Assembly (NCBI RefSeq): GCF_902506295.1
Contig: NZ_LR733312.1
Location: forward strand, 603,064-667,063
DNA from: Luteimonas sp. 9C
GTDB lineage: Bacteria > Pseudomonadota > Gammaproteobacteria > Xanthomonadales > Xanthomonadaceae
DNA: 64,000 nucleotides
Direction of reading: 5' to 3'
The first letter of the stretch is position 1, and the number at the start of each line of letters is the position of its first letter. Under the pieces are notes generated by a model. That model was not told where the DNA came from. It was given only the letters and a program-made list of their open reading frames with translations, and ran no database searches. Of the stretch, positions 18,261 to 26,403 are shown in pieces. The position numbers and the translations under genes were made by a program.

Positions 18261-18635
18261 ATGGCCGATGCCCCGGATGACAGCGAGCTGCAGCTGCGCA
18301 AGTTCCAGAAGGAACTGAGCGCGGGCACGGTGTCGCTGGCGTTGCTGGCGGTGCTGGGCAGTGCGGCCGAGCCGATGTACGGCTACCAGATCGCCAAGCG
18401 TCTCGAATCGCTCGACGGCGTGCTCAGCGGCAAGCAGAGCGCGTTGTATCCGGTGCTGCGCAACCTCAGTGCCGCCGGTCTGCTCGACAGCCACGTGGAA
18501 CCGTCCGTCGCCGGACCGCCGCGCCGTTACTACCGCATCACCGAAGCAGGGCGGACCACCCTGCAGCAGTGGACCGCCGCCTGGCGGGCCACACGGGATT
18601 CCGTCGACGCCGTCCTGGAGGGGGAGCGCCAATGA
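18261..18635 (+). CDS. PadR family transcriptional regulator
   Basis: A 124-residue winged-helix regulator of the PadR family. Typical elements are the YGYQIAKRLES helix, the SALYPVLRNLSAAGLL recognition region and the wing RRYYRITEAG. A GGAGG site precedes the ATG. The stop overlaps the next start (ATGA), giving the standard PadR plus HAAS/DUF1700-type membrane protein pair. In other bacteria such PadR proteins repress their own operon until an unknown envelope or drug signal is sensed. The palindrome at 18210-18219 may be its operator. Confidence 0.92.
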   Translation: MADAPDDSELQLRKFQKELSAGTVSLALLAVLGSAAEPMYGYQIAKRLESLDGVLSGKQSALYPVLRNLSAAGLLDSHVEPSVAGPPRRYYRITEAGRTTLQQWTAAWRATRDSVDAVLEGERQ

Positions 18636-19588
18636 GCAGCATCCGCACGAACTTGCAAACGCCACCGCAGAGCATCCCCGAGTACCTGGAACAGTTGCGC
18701 GTCGCACTCACTGGCGCGGATCCCGCGCTGGTGCAGGACGCGCTCTACGACGCCGAGGAATACCTGCGCTCGGAGCTCGCCGAGCAGCCGGGCCGTTCGG
18801 AAGCCGACGTCATCGCCTCGGTCGCGTCGAGCTACGGCGCGCCGGACGAGGTGGCCGACATCTACCGCGACACCGAGGTCAAGGTGCAGACCGCGCTGCG
18901 ACCGCCGGCGCCGAAGCCGCGTACCTCGCTGATCGGCCGCTTCTTCGGCGTCGCCGCCGACCCGCGCACATACGCGTCGATGTTCTACATGGTGCTGTCG
19001 CTGGCGACGGGCATCTTCTATTTCACCTGGGTGGTGACCGGCCTGTCGGTGTCGCTGAGCCTGGTGGTCGTGCTGATCGGCATTCCGCTGCTGATCCTGT
19101 TCTTCGGCTCGGTGCGGCTGCTGTCGCTGGTCGAGGGTCGTCTGGTGGAAGTCATGCTCGGCGAGCGCATGCCGCGGCGGCCGCTGTATTCGGCGCGCGG
19201 GCGCAACTGGCTGCAGCGCATCGGCGACATGTTCACCGACGCGCGCACCTGGAGCACGTTGTTCTACCTGCTGCTGATGCTGCCGCTGGGCATCGTCTAC
19301 TTCACGATCAACGTCACGCTGCTGTCGCTGTCGCTGAGCATGATCGCCGCACCGCTACTGGTGTGGACGGGCGTGGCGACGTCCGGCGTGAGCGACTTCG
19401 GCTGGGCGGTGCTGAACTGGGCACCCGGTGCGGGCCTGTCGACCTCGTTCCCGCTGGTCGCGACGCCGTTGCTGCTGGTCACCGGCGTGCTCACCCTGTT
19501 CGCCAGCCTGCACCTGTTCCGCGGCATCGGCCGCATGCACGGCAACATCGCCAAGCACCTGCTGGTGAAGACCGCGCAGTACAGCTGA
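18632..19588 (+). CDS. HAAS-domain membrane protein with two sensor-like repeats
   Basis: A 318-residue protein. Residues about 1-85 form a HAAS/DUF1700-type cytoplasmic helical domain (EYLEQLRVALTG through YDAEEYLRSEL). Two homologous membrane modules follow at about 105-200 and 205-300. Each has a similar opening, with ARTWSTLFYLLLMLPLGIVYF mirrored by PRTYASMFYMVLSLATGIFYF, indicating duplication of a 'putative sensor' (PF13796-like) unit. Co-encoded with the PadR regulator by a 4-nt overlap, it probably transmits a membrane state to PadR. The operon ends at the strong hairpin just downstream. Confidence 0.8.
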   Translation: MSSIRTNLQTPPQSIPEYLEQLRVALTGADPALVQDALYDAEEYLRSELAEQPGRSEADVIASVASSYGAPDEVADIYRDTEVKVQTALRPPAPKPRTSLIGRFFGVAADPRTYASMFYMVLSLATGIFYFTWVVTGLSVSLSLVVVLIGIPLLILFFGSVRLLSLVEGRLVEVMLGERMPRRPLYSARGRNWLQRIGDMFTDARTWSTLFYLLLMLPLGIVYFTINVTLLSLSLSMIAAPLLVWTGVATSGVSDFGWAVLNWAPGAGLSTSFPLVATPLLLVTGVLTLFASLHLFRGIGRMHGNIAKHLLVKTAQYS

Positions 19589-19611
19589 GCAACCGGTTCT
19601 CCGATCCACGA

Positions 19612-19645
19612 AAAAGGCGCGCCGGTCGAAACCGGCGCGCCTTTT
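19612..19645. terminator. Bidirectional intrinsic terminator
   Basis: A perfect 15-bp stem closes on a CGAA tetraloop (loop 19627-19630), arms AAAAGGCGCGCCGGT and its complement. The A-run at one foot and T-run at the other make it work on both strands. It separates the HAAS-sensor gene (plus) from the convergent phaZ gene (minus). One of the clearest terminators in the window. Confidence 0.93.
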
Positions 19646-19679
19646 GTGTGCGTGATCCGCGCCTGCGTGGCGCGCGTGA

Positions 19680-21017
19680 TCAGGTCGGCTTCTTTTTCGT
19701 CGTCCGCTTCGCAGCTTTCTTGCGTGCGGTCTTCGCTGCCGGCTTCGCCTCCGCCGGGCGCGCGCCCTGCGCATGCGAAGCGATGAACGCGCGCACCTGC
19801 GGATACACCTGCGTGCGCCAGCGGCGGCCGCTGAAGATGCCGTAGTGACCCGCGCCCTCGACGGTGAGATGCGCACGATCGGCTTCCGACACCCCGGTGC
19901 ACAGCGTGTGCGCGGCGCGGGTCTGGCCTTCGCCGGAGATGTCGTCGAGCTCGCCCTCGATCGTCAGCAGCGCGGTGCCGGTGATCTTCGACGGGTCCAC
20001 GCGCTCGCCGGCCACCACCCAGGTGCCGCGCGGCAGCAGGTGCTGCTGGAACACCACGCGGATGGTGTCGAGGTAGTACTCGGCGGGCATGTCGAGCACG
20101 GCGTTGTACTCGTCGTAGAAACGGCGATGCGACTGCGCGTCGTCGTCATCGCCCTTGACCAGGTCGCGATAGAAATCCCAGTGCGATTCCAGGTGGCGCT
20201 CGGGATTCATCGCCATGAAGCCCATGTGCTGCAGGAAGCCCGGATAGACCAGGCGACCGCGGCCGGGATAGTTCACGGGCACGGGGTGGATCACGTTCTG
20301 TTCGAACCAGGTGTGCGGCTTTTCGGTCGCGAGGTTGTTGACCGCGGTCGGCGACTGGCGGGTGTCGATCGGCCCGCCCATCATCACCAGCGAACGCGGC
20401 GTGGCCTCGCCGCGCGCGGCCATCAGCGAGACCGCGGCGAGCACCGGCACGGTCGGCTGGCACACGCTGACCACGTGCAGCGCTTCGGCGCCGATGTGGC
20501 GGATGAAGTCCTCGATGTAGGCGATGTAGTCGTCGAGCGAGAACGCACCGGCCTCGGCCGGCACCATGCGCGCGTCGATCCAGTCGGTCACGTAGACCTT
20601 GTGGTCGCGCAGCAGGGTGCGCACGGTGTCGCGCAGCAGGGTGGCGTGGTGGCCCGACAGGGGCGCGACGACCAGCACGGTCGGCTGGGCCTTGATGACG
20701 TCCAGATGCGCGGGATCGTCGGTATAGCGCTTGAAGCGCAGCAGCTTGCAGAACGGTTTGACCAGCGCGTCGAGCTGCACGACCGGGTAGGTGCGGTCGT
20801 TGTCGTCGTTCTCGATGGCGTGGATGCCGAAGTCCGGCTTCTCGTAGTCCTTGCCGATGCGGTAGAGCAGTTCGTTGGCGGCAGAGAGCTGCTCGGCGCC
20901 GGGCAGGCTGGACAGCCAGGTGCCGTCGGCGCCGAACGCCTTGGCGTTCGCGTCGGCCAGCAGCGTCCACGGCTTCATCCAGGCGCGGCCCATCTCGTGC
21001 ATTTGGTAGAACAGCAT
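19680..21017 (-). CDS. phaZ: Intracellular poly(3-hydroxybutyrate) depolymerase with basic tail
   Basis: A 445-residue alpha/beta-hydrolase of the intracellular PHB depolymerase family. The N-terminus MLFYQMHEM is typical. The nucleophile box is VCQPTVPVLAA, with Cys186 in place of the usual lipase serine, as in Ralstonia-type PhaZ. The charge-relay His lies in GAGHYGIFSGRRW. Unusually, the last about 27 residues are a Lys/Ala-rich repeat (AKTARKKAAKRTTKKKPT) resembling histone H1/AlgP-like tails. Two in-frame ATGs (21017 and 21023) could start it; the first matches family N-termini. It should mobilise PHB granules to hydroxybutyrate; bdhA, which oxidises the product, lies nearby. Confidence 0.92.
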   Translation of the reverse strand: MLFYQMHEMGRAWMKPWTLLADANAKAFGADGTWLSSLPGAEQLSAANELLYRIGKDYEKPDFGIHAIENDDNDRTYPVVQLDALVKPFCKLLRFKRYTDDPAHLDVIKAQPTVLVVAPLSGHHATLLRDTVRTLLRDHKVYVTDWIDARMVPAEAGAFSLDDYIAYIEDFIRHIGAEALHVVSVCQPTVPVLAAVSLMAARGEATPRSLVMMGGPIDTRQSPTAVNNLATEKPHTWFEQNVIHPVPVNYPGRGRLVYPGFLQHMGFMAMNPERHLESHWDFYRDLVKGDDDDAQSHRRFYDEYNAVLDMPAEYYLDTIRVVFQQHLLPRGTWVVAGERVDPSKITGTALLTIEGELDDISGEGQTRAAHTLCTGVSEADRAHLTVEGAGHYGIFSGRRWRTQVYPQVRAFIASHAQGARPAEAKPAAKTARKKAAKRTTKKKPT

Positions 21018-21118
21018 CGGCATTCCGGTGTGTGGGGTTGCTGCGTCGCAGCATAGCGCATCGCCGGTGACCGGCCGGTGCCGGCACTGTCGCGGTTCAG
21101 TCGCGCCAAACCACCGGA

Positions 21119-21709
21119 TCAGACGGTCTCGAGGGACGTCGCCGCGTCGGCCAGCTGCGGCGACAGCCAGCAATGCGAACCGAGCGCGCGGAAGCCGGCG
21201 TCGGTGAAGCGGCTGCGGTAGAAGCGCGCCGGACGCTGCTTGAAGCCGTCGGCATCGCCTTCCGCGCCGTCCTCGCGAGTGAAGCACTCGAGGAATGCGA
21301 CGCCGCCGGTGAGCTCGGCCAGGCCGGGCAGGCCGCGGTCGAGTTCGCGCGTCTCGAGGTAATGCAGCACATCGCTGCAGACCAGCAGGTCCACCGGCGG
21401 GCAGGGGCGCAGCATGGCGAAATCGGCGAAGCGCGCGTGGTGCAGGTTGCGCGCGCGACCGAAGCGCGACACCGCATAGTCGCTGGCGTCGAATCCCAGG
21501 TACTGCACGTTCGGCCGCAGCTTGAGCAGCGGCGCGCGCCACGCGCCTTCCCCGGCGCCGATGTCGAGCACGGTCCGCACTGGCCGTTCGAGGTGGTACT
21601 CGGCGGTCGCGACCGCGAGCGCGACCTTGCGCGCCAGGCGCGCAGGGCCGCCGATAGCGCCGGCGCGGTACCAGCGGTCGAAATAGGCGCGATCGTAATG
21701 CTTGGACAT
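21119..21709 (-). CDS. Class I SAM-dependent methyltransferase
   Basis: A 196-residue Rossmann-fold methyltransferase. The SAM-binding motif I is VLDIGAGEGAW (about residues 47-57), the acidic motif II is GFDASDYAV, and the motif IV region is VDLLVCSDVLHYLE. Start is taken at MSKHYDRAYF, the first Met giving a normal N-terminus; ten further upstream residues are in frame but not family-like. It lies between phaZ and hemJ without operon linkage to either. The methyl acceptor cannot be deduced. Confidence 0.85.
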   Translation of the reverse strand: MSKHYDRAYFDRWYRAGAIGGPARLARKVALAVATAEYHLERPVRTVLDIGAGEGAWRAPLLKLRPNVQYLGFDASDYAVSRFGRARNLHHARFADFAMLRPCPPVDLLVCSDVLHYLETRELDRGLPGLAELTGGVAFLECFTREDGAEGDADGFKQRPARFYRSRFTDAGFRALGSHCWLSPQLADAATSLETV

Positions 21710-21843
21710 CGGGAGGCCGGTTGCATGCGGGACGCGCATTCTAGGCGCTGCCGGCGCTGCGACCGGAAGTCGCAGGCGGCTGCCGCGTGCGATGGACGTG
21801 CACGGTCGTGCGATCCTTGTCCGTCAGCCGAGGAGCCAGCGCG

Positions 21844-22302
21844 ATGCAAGCCTATCTGTGGGTCAAGACCTTCCATCTGGTGTTCGTGATGGCGTGGATC
21901 GCCGCCGCGTTCTACCTGCCGCGCATCCTGATCAACCTGGTCGAGGCCGGCGACACCGTCGACGTGCGTGCGCGTCTGGTGCTGATGGGCCGCCGTCTGT
22001 ACCGCTTCGGCCACGTGATGCTGGGGCTGGCGCTGGGCCTTGGCGTGGTGCTGTGGATGGGCTACACCGTCCTCACCGATTTCCCGACGATGGCGCCCAT
22101 GGGCGGCGGCGCCGGCTGGTTGCACGCCAAGCTGGGCCTGGTCGTGCTGCTGGTGGTGCACTACGTCGTCGCCGGTCGCTGGCTCAAGGGGGCCGACCGG
22201 GGCCGCCCGCTGCCGTCGACCCGGACCCTGCGCTGGTTCAACGAAATTCCGGTGCTGCTGTTGGTCGCCGTGGTGTGGCTGGTGCTCGCCAAGCCGTTCT
22301 GA
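21844..22302 (+). CDS. hemJ: HemJ/CopD-like membrane protein, probable protoporphyrinogen oxidase
   Basis: A 152-residue protein with four hydrophobic helices. Sequence and spacing fit HemJ (UPF0093): YLWVKTFHLVFVMAWIAA at the N-terminus with a conserved His near residue 11, FYLPRILI, and GWLHAKLGLVVLLVVHY with the conserved Lys/His region. HemJ oxidises protoporphyrinogen IX to protoporphyrin IX in haem synthesis. The start ATG follows a strong GAGGAG site. CopD-superfamily proteins share this topology, so an uncharacterised CopD-like role remains possible. The gene is monocistronic and convergent with the patatin gene. Confidence 0.72.
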   Translation: MQAYLWVKTFHLVFVMAWIAAAFYLPRILINLVEAGDTVDVRARLVLMGRRLYRFGHVMLGLALGLGVVLWMGYTVLTDFPTMAPMGGGAGWLHAKLGLVVLLVVHYVVAGRWLKGADRGRPLPSTRTLRWFNEIPVLLLVAVVWLVLAKPF

Positions 22303-22364
22303 GCGTGAGACCCGGGCGCGGCCTGCACTGCGCGTCCGTCGCGGCCGGCGGCCCGGCCGACGCG

Positions 22365-23546
22365 TCAGCCCTTCGACCGCGTGCGATGGACGTCGTGCGT
22401 CGCCATGCCCCGCGCGCGGTCCGGCAGCGCGAAGTACTGCGGATGCGCCAGGGTGCGATCCATGTCGCGCCGGCCACTGTCCCAGTGTTCGCGCAGCGGG
22501 ATATGGCCGAAGGCGTAATCCTTGTTCTGCTGTTCGTGCGGCTTGGTCTGGTAGATCAGGTGGATCACATTGAACACGCGGTCGTCGAGATACGGCGACA
22601 ACGCGTCTTCGAGATGTGCGGGCAGCACGCGGTCGGGCAGATGCGCGATCAGCTCCTTGAGCGAGGTACGCAGGGTCTGCGCCATTTCCACCATGCGCGT
22701 GCCGTGTCGCGTGCGGCTGGAGAAACGGATGTCCTTCGCACGCTCGAGCACGTCGAGCATCGACAGCGGCGCCGCGCCGCGCGCGCTCCACAGGTCCACC
22801 TGGAACACCAGCGTGTCCTCGTGCGGGCGGCAGTCGAGGATGTATTCCAGCGGCGTGTTGGAGACAATGCCGCCATCCCAGTAGGGCTCGCCGTCGATCT
22901 CCACCGCCGGAAACGCCGGCGGCAGGGCGCCCGAGGCCAGGATGTGTTCGACCCGCAGGGGTTCGAGCGCGCTGTCGAAATAGCGGAAGTTGCCGCGGGT
23001 CACGCTGGTGGCGCCGACGGTCAGGCGCACGTTGCGGTCGCGGTTGATGCGGTCGAAATCGACGAAGCGCAGCAGCGTGTCGCGCAGCGGCGCGGTGTCG
23101 TAGAAGCTCGTCGCCGCGTCGCTGCCGTCGCCGGGCACGAGAAACGGCGAGATGGGCCGCGCTTCGAAGAAGCCGCGCTGGCCCTGCAGCAGCGCGCCCA
23201 TCGCGCTCATGCCGCGCGCCCACGACAGCAGCATCGGATCTTCCGGCAGGCCGGCGATCGCGGTGCGGATCGCCAGCGCCGGCAGCGACATGGGCCCGGC
23301 CGGTTCGGTGATCGTCTGCCAGAACGCCTGCAGCTGCGCGACGCGGTCTTCGGGCGCGTTGCCGGCGAGGATCGCCGCGTTGATCGCGCCGATGGAAATG
23401 CCGGCATACCAGTTCGGCGCGATGCCCGCCTCGTGCAGGCGCTCGTAGACGCCGCACTGGTAGGCGCCGAGCGCGCCGCCGCCCTGCAGCACCAGGGCGA
23501 CGGTGGGGTAGCGCGCGACCTCGCGGCGGACCGCTGCTTCGCTCAC
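22365..23546 (-). CDS. Patatin-like phospholipase with DUF3734 tail
   Basis: A 393-residue patatin-fold acyl hydrolase. The oxyanion loop GGGALGAYQ (22-30), nucleophile elbow GISIG (49-53, Ser51) and catalytic Asp224 (YWDGG) are all present. The C-terminal about 150 residues, ending [15 protein letters not shown], match the DUF3734 extension common in proteobacterial patatins. The GTG start overlaps the bdhA stop (GTGA), so the two form one operon. In several bacteria a patatin sits with 3-hydroxybutyrate dehydrogenase, which suggests a role in PHB or short-chain hydroxyacyl ester turnover rather than membrane phospholipid hydrolysis (inference). Confidence 0.9.
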   Translation of the reverse strand: MSEAAVRREVARYPTVALVLQGGGALGAYQCGVYERLHEAGIAPNWYAGISIGAINAAILAGNAPEDRVAQLQAFWQTITEPAGPMSLPALAIRTAIAGLPEDPMLLSWARGMSAMGALLQGQRGFFEARPISPFLVPGDGSDAATSFYDTAPLRDTLLRFVDFDRINRDRNVRLTVGATSVTRGNFRYFDSALEPLRVEHILASGALPPAFPAVEIDGEPYWDGGIVSNTPLEYILDCRPHEDTLVFQVDLWSARGAAPLSMLDVLERAKDIRFSSRTRHGTRMVEMAQTLRTSLKELIAHLPDRVLPAHLEDALSPYLDDRVFNVIHLIYQTKPHEQQNKDYAFGHIPLREHWDSGRRDMDRTLAHPQYFALPDRARGMATHDVHRTRSKG

Positions 23547-24328
23547 TGCATGTACCAGCCGTGGCTCACGACCAGGCTCTGGCCGGTCAGCGCGTTGGTC
23601 TCGAACGCGGCCAGCATCAGCGCGACGTTGGCGACATCGTCGACGGTCGTGAACTCGCCATCCACGGTGTCCTTGAGCATCACGTTCTGGATCACCTCGT
23701 CCTCGCTGATGCCCAGCTCCTTCGCCTGTTCGGGAATCTGCTTGTCGACCAGCGGCGTGCGTACGAATCCGGGGCAGATGACGTTGGCGCGCACGCCGTA
23801 GGCCGCCGCTTCCTTGGCGACCGTGCGGGCCAGGCCCAGCAGGCCGTGCTTGGCGGTGACGTAGGGCGCCTTGAGCTTGGACGCGGTATGCGAATGCACC
23901 GAGCCCATGTAGATGATCGCGCCGCCGGTCTTGCGCGTCTCCATGTCGCGCAGGCACTCGCGCGTGGTGAGGAACGCGCCGTCGAGATGGATGGCGAGCA
24001 TCTTCTTCCAGTCGGCGTAGCTGAAGTCGGTGAGCTTGTTGACGATCTGGATGCCGGCGTTCGACACCAGCACGTCGACCCGGCCGTAGTGCGCGACGGC
24101 CTTGGCGATGCCGTCGACCACCTGCGCCTCGTCGGTGACGTCCATCGCCACCGCCAGCGCATCGCCGCCGGCGTTGCGGATCTCGTCGGCGGTCGCCTCG
24201 GCCGCGTCGAGCTTGAGATCGGCGATGACGACCTTGCCGCCGGCCTGGGCGTAGACCTCGGCGATGCGCTTGCCGATGCCGCTGGCCGCGCCGGTGACCA
24301 CGCAGACCTTGCCGTCGAGTCGATTCAT
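23543..24328 (-). CDS. bdhA: 3-hydroxybutyrate dehydrogenase
   Basis: A 261-residue short-chain dehydrogenase. The NAD motif TGAASGIG is at residues 12-19, the NAG motif at 90-92, and the catalytic Ser143, Tyr156 and Lys160 (YVTAK) are in place. The region from [11 protein letters not shown], and the ending [11 protein letters not shown], are typical of bacterial D-3-hydroxybutyrate dehydrogenase. It oxidises 3-hydroxybutyrate, the product of PHB depolymerases, to acetoacetate. First gene of an operon with the patatin. PhaZ, encoded 2.5 kb away, would supply the substrate. Confidence 0.93.
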   Translation of the reverse strand: MNRLDGKVCVVTGAASGIGKRIAEVYAQAGGKVVIADLKLDAAEATADEIRNAGGDALAVAMDVTDEAQVVDGIAKAVAHYGRVDVLVSNAGIQIVNKLTDFSYADWKKMLAIHLDGAFLTTRECLRDMETRKTGGAIIYMGSVHSHTASKLKAPYVTAKHGLLGLARTVAKEAAAYGVRANVICPGFVRTPLVDKQIPEQAKELGISEDEVIQNVMLKDTVDGEFTTVDDVANVALMLAAFETNALTGQSLVVSHGWYMQ

Positions 24329-24435
24329 GGGTGCCGCTCCGCTTCGAATGGGGATGCGGGCAGCTTAGCCCCTCGAGGTTGCGGGCCGCGTCGTACTTTC
24401 GGGCGAGGCGGGGTGCCTTGCGTGGAACGCTCCGT

Positions 24436-24460
24436 ACGCGATCGGGTGGGCCGATCGCGT
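24436..24460. terminator. 10-bp GC hairpin downstream of alkaline phosphatase
   Basis: A perfect stem of ACGCGATCGG with its complement, 5-nt loop GTGGG, lies 20 nt past the phosphatase stop and before bdhA upstream sequence. There is no U-run on either strand, so it may be a pause or processing site rather than a full intrinsic terminator. Confidence 0.45.
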
Positions 24461-24480
24461 GCGGATCAAGGGCGTCGGCC

Positions 24481-26184
24481 TCAGTCGGCCGCGCGCACCG
24501 GCGCGTCCACCGGCGTCATCACCGGCAGGTCCACCGGCACGCCGTCCGCATTGCAATGGCCGGTCGCGCACAGCTGCGCGCGCAATGCGGGCGTGGCCTG
24601 CACGATCAGGTGGTAGATCACGTTCTGCTCGACGGTGCCGCGTACCGCCGCGCTGCCCGGGCCACGCGCCCAGATGCCGACGTCGTCGCCGCCATGCGAT
24701 TCGCTCTTCATCGGCACCAGCGCTTCCTGCATGAAATCGGGATGCTCGGTGTCCACCTCGCGCAGGTCCGGGCGGCCACTCGCGGGCTCGAAGCTGCTCG
24801 GCTGGTGATGGTGGCGCTTCGGGCCCGCAGGCTGCCGGTTGCTGGCGCCGGTGTAGCCGGGCCCATTCGCGTAGGACAGCGTGGTGTAGGGCAGGCCGGT
24901 CGCATCGAGCGCATAGGCGTTCGGGTCGTCGTCCTCGCTGACGCGGCCGCGCACCTTGCCCAGGATCGGATTGCCGCGGGTCGGGTAGCCGACGAAGTTC
25001 AGCGTGTGCGAATGGTCCGCGGTGACCAGGATCAGCGTGTCCTCGGCCGACGTCGCCTCGGCCGCGGCCTGCACCGCGCGCGACATCGCCACCGTCTCGT
25101 CGAGTGCGCGGAAGGCGTTGCCCTCGTGGTTGGCGTGGTCGATGCGGCCACTCTCGACCAGCAGCACGTAGCCCTTGCCGTCGCGGGCCAGGCGCTCGAT
25201 CGCGAACCGGGTCATCTCGGCCAGATTCGGTTCGCCGTCGGCGCCCTGGTTGCGGTCGTGCTCGTACTGCATGTGCTCGGGTTCGAACAGGCCGAAGACC
25301 GCGTAGGCGTTCTGCGCGGCGCGCAGCTGCGTGGTGTTCCAGACGAAGGCGCCGCCGGGATTCGCCGCCTGCCATTCGGCCGTGAGGTCACGGCCGTCGA
25401 GACGCTGGCCCACCTTGTCGTCGTATTCGGGATCGCGCAGGCCGGCCGGGCGGAACATGCCACGGCCGCCGCCCAGCAGCACCTTCGGCGCGCGGCCCGG
25501 GGCGAAGTCGAGGAGCTGCTGGGCGATGTCGCGGCAGCCCTGGAGGCGTGCCTGTTCGGGCAGGTCCGCATCGCTCTCCCAGTTGCGGTCGGGCACGTGC
25601 GCGTAGGTCGCCGCAGGCGTTGCATGGGTCAGGCGCGCGGTGGTGACGATGCCGGTGTCCATGCCGGCGTCGCTGGCCAGGCGCAGCCACGACTGCACAT
25701 GGCGTTGGCGGCTGTCTTCGCAGTCGAAGCGGCTGCCGGACGACACGCCGATCGCGCCCATGTGCGACTTCACGCCGGTCGCGACCGCGGTCATGGTGCC
25801 GGCGGAGTCGGGGGTCTGCGAGTCGGTGTTGTAGGTCTTCGACAGTCCGGTCGCCGGAAACGCCTCCCAGCTCAGCGCGTGCTCTTCACCGCTGCCGCCC
25901 AGGCGCTGGCCTTCGAGGATGCGCGCCGCGGCGACCGTGGTCAGGCTCATGCCGTCGCCGAGGAACACGATGACGTTCTTCGCGGTGCCGTCCATCGCCC
26001 CGTTGCCGGCCGCGCGCGCCGCGCCGCTGCGGTACCACCACGGAGCCGTCTCGTCGGCGCGCGCGGCAACGGGCGACACGGCGATCGGTCGCACGGTGCC
26101 GGAGGCGGGGTCACCGGCGGTGGACGCGCACGCGGCGCACAGCAGGGTCATCGAGCAGGCGAAGCCTGCGGTGAGAACGCGCAT
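24481..26184 (-). CDS. phoA: Alkaline phosphatase (PhoA superfamily), exported
   Basis: A 567-residue PhoA-type alkaline phosphatase. It has a metal-binding Asp (FLGDGMS, about residue 77), the nucleophile in TPDSAGTMTA (Ser127), and metal-site segments ESGRIDHANHEGN and VTADHSHTLNF. The N-terminus is a signal sequence ending LLCAAC, which could be a lipoprotein box although the -3 residue is not canonical. ATG at 26184 has an AGGAG site. A His-rich insert, KRHHHQPSS, lies in the C-terminal half. It should hydrolyse phosphomonoesters in the periplasm. No obvious Pho box was identified in the divergent upstream gap. Confidence 0.92.
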   Translation of the reverse strand: MRVLTAGFACSMTLLCAACASTAGDPASGTVRPIAVSPVAARADETAPWWYRSGAARAAGNGAMDGTAKNVIVFLGDGMSLTTVAAARILEGQRLGGSGEEHALSWEAFPATGLSKTYNTDSQTPDSAGTMTAVATGVKSHMGAIGVSSGSRFDCEDSRQRHVQSWLRLASDAGMDTGIVTTARLTHATPAATYAHVPDRNWESDADLPEQARLQGCRDIAQQLLDFAPGRAPKVLLGGGRGMFRPAGLRDPEYDDKVGQRLDGRDLTAEWQAANPGGAFVWNTTQLRAAQNAYAVFGLFEPEHMQYEHDRNQGADGEPNLAEMTRFAIERLARDGKGYVLLVESGRIDHANHEGNAFRALDETVAMSRAVQAAAEATSAEDTLILVTADHSHTLNFVGYPTRGNPILGKVRGRVSEDDDPNAYALDATGLPYTTLSYANGPGYTGASNRQPAGPKRHHHQPSSFEPASGRPDLREVDTEHPDFMQEALVPMKSESHGGDDVGIWARGPGSAAVRGTVEQNVIYHLIVQATPALRAQLCATGHCNADGVPVDLPVMTPVDAPVRAAD

Positions 26185-26403
26185 GGGGCTGGGAACTCCT
26201 GAAAAAAAGCCGCGCAAGTATGCCTGCGGTGTATGGCAGCTTCACGGCGGCGCAACGGGCGCGGCGCTTCGATGGCCTGCACCGGCGGGCCGACGACACC
26301 GCACCGGTGTTCCACATGCAGGACGCTGGCGTCCCGGCGCCGGCATCGCCAACATGGATGACGTCACGTATCGTCGCCTGTTGCAGTCGTGGACACGCCT
26401 CGA

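Noticed and set aside
26185..26403. Pho box upstream of alkaline phosphatase.
   Set aside because: No pair of CTGTCAT-like repeats at 11-nt spacing was found in the divergent gap.
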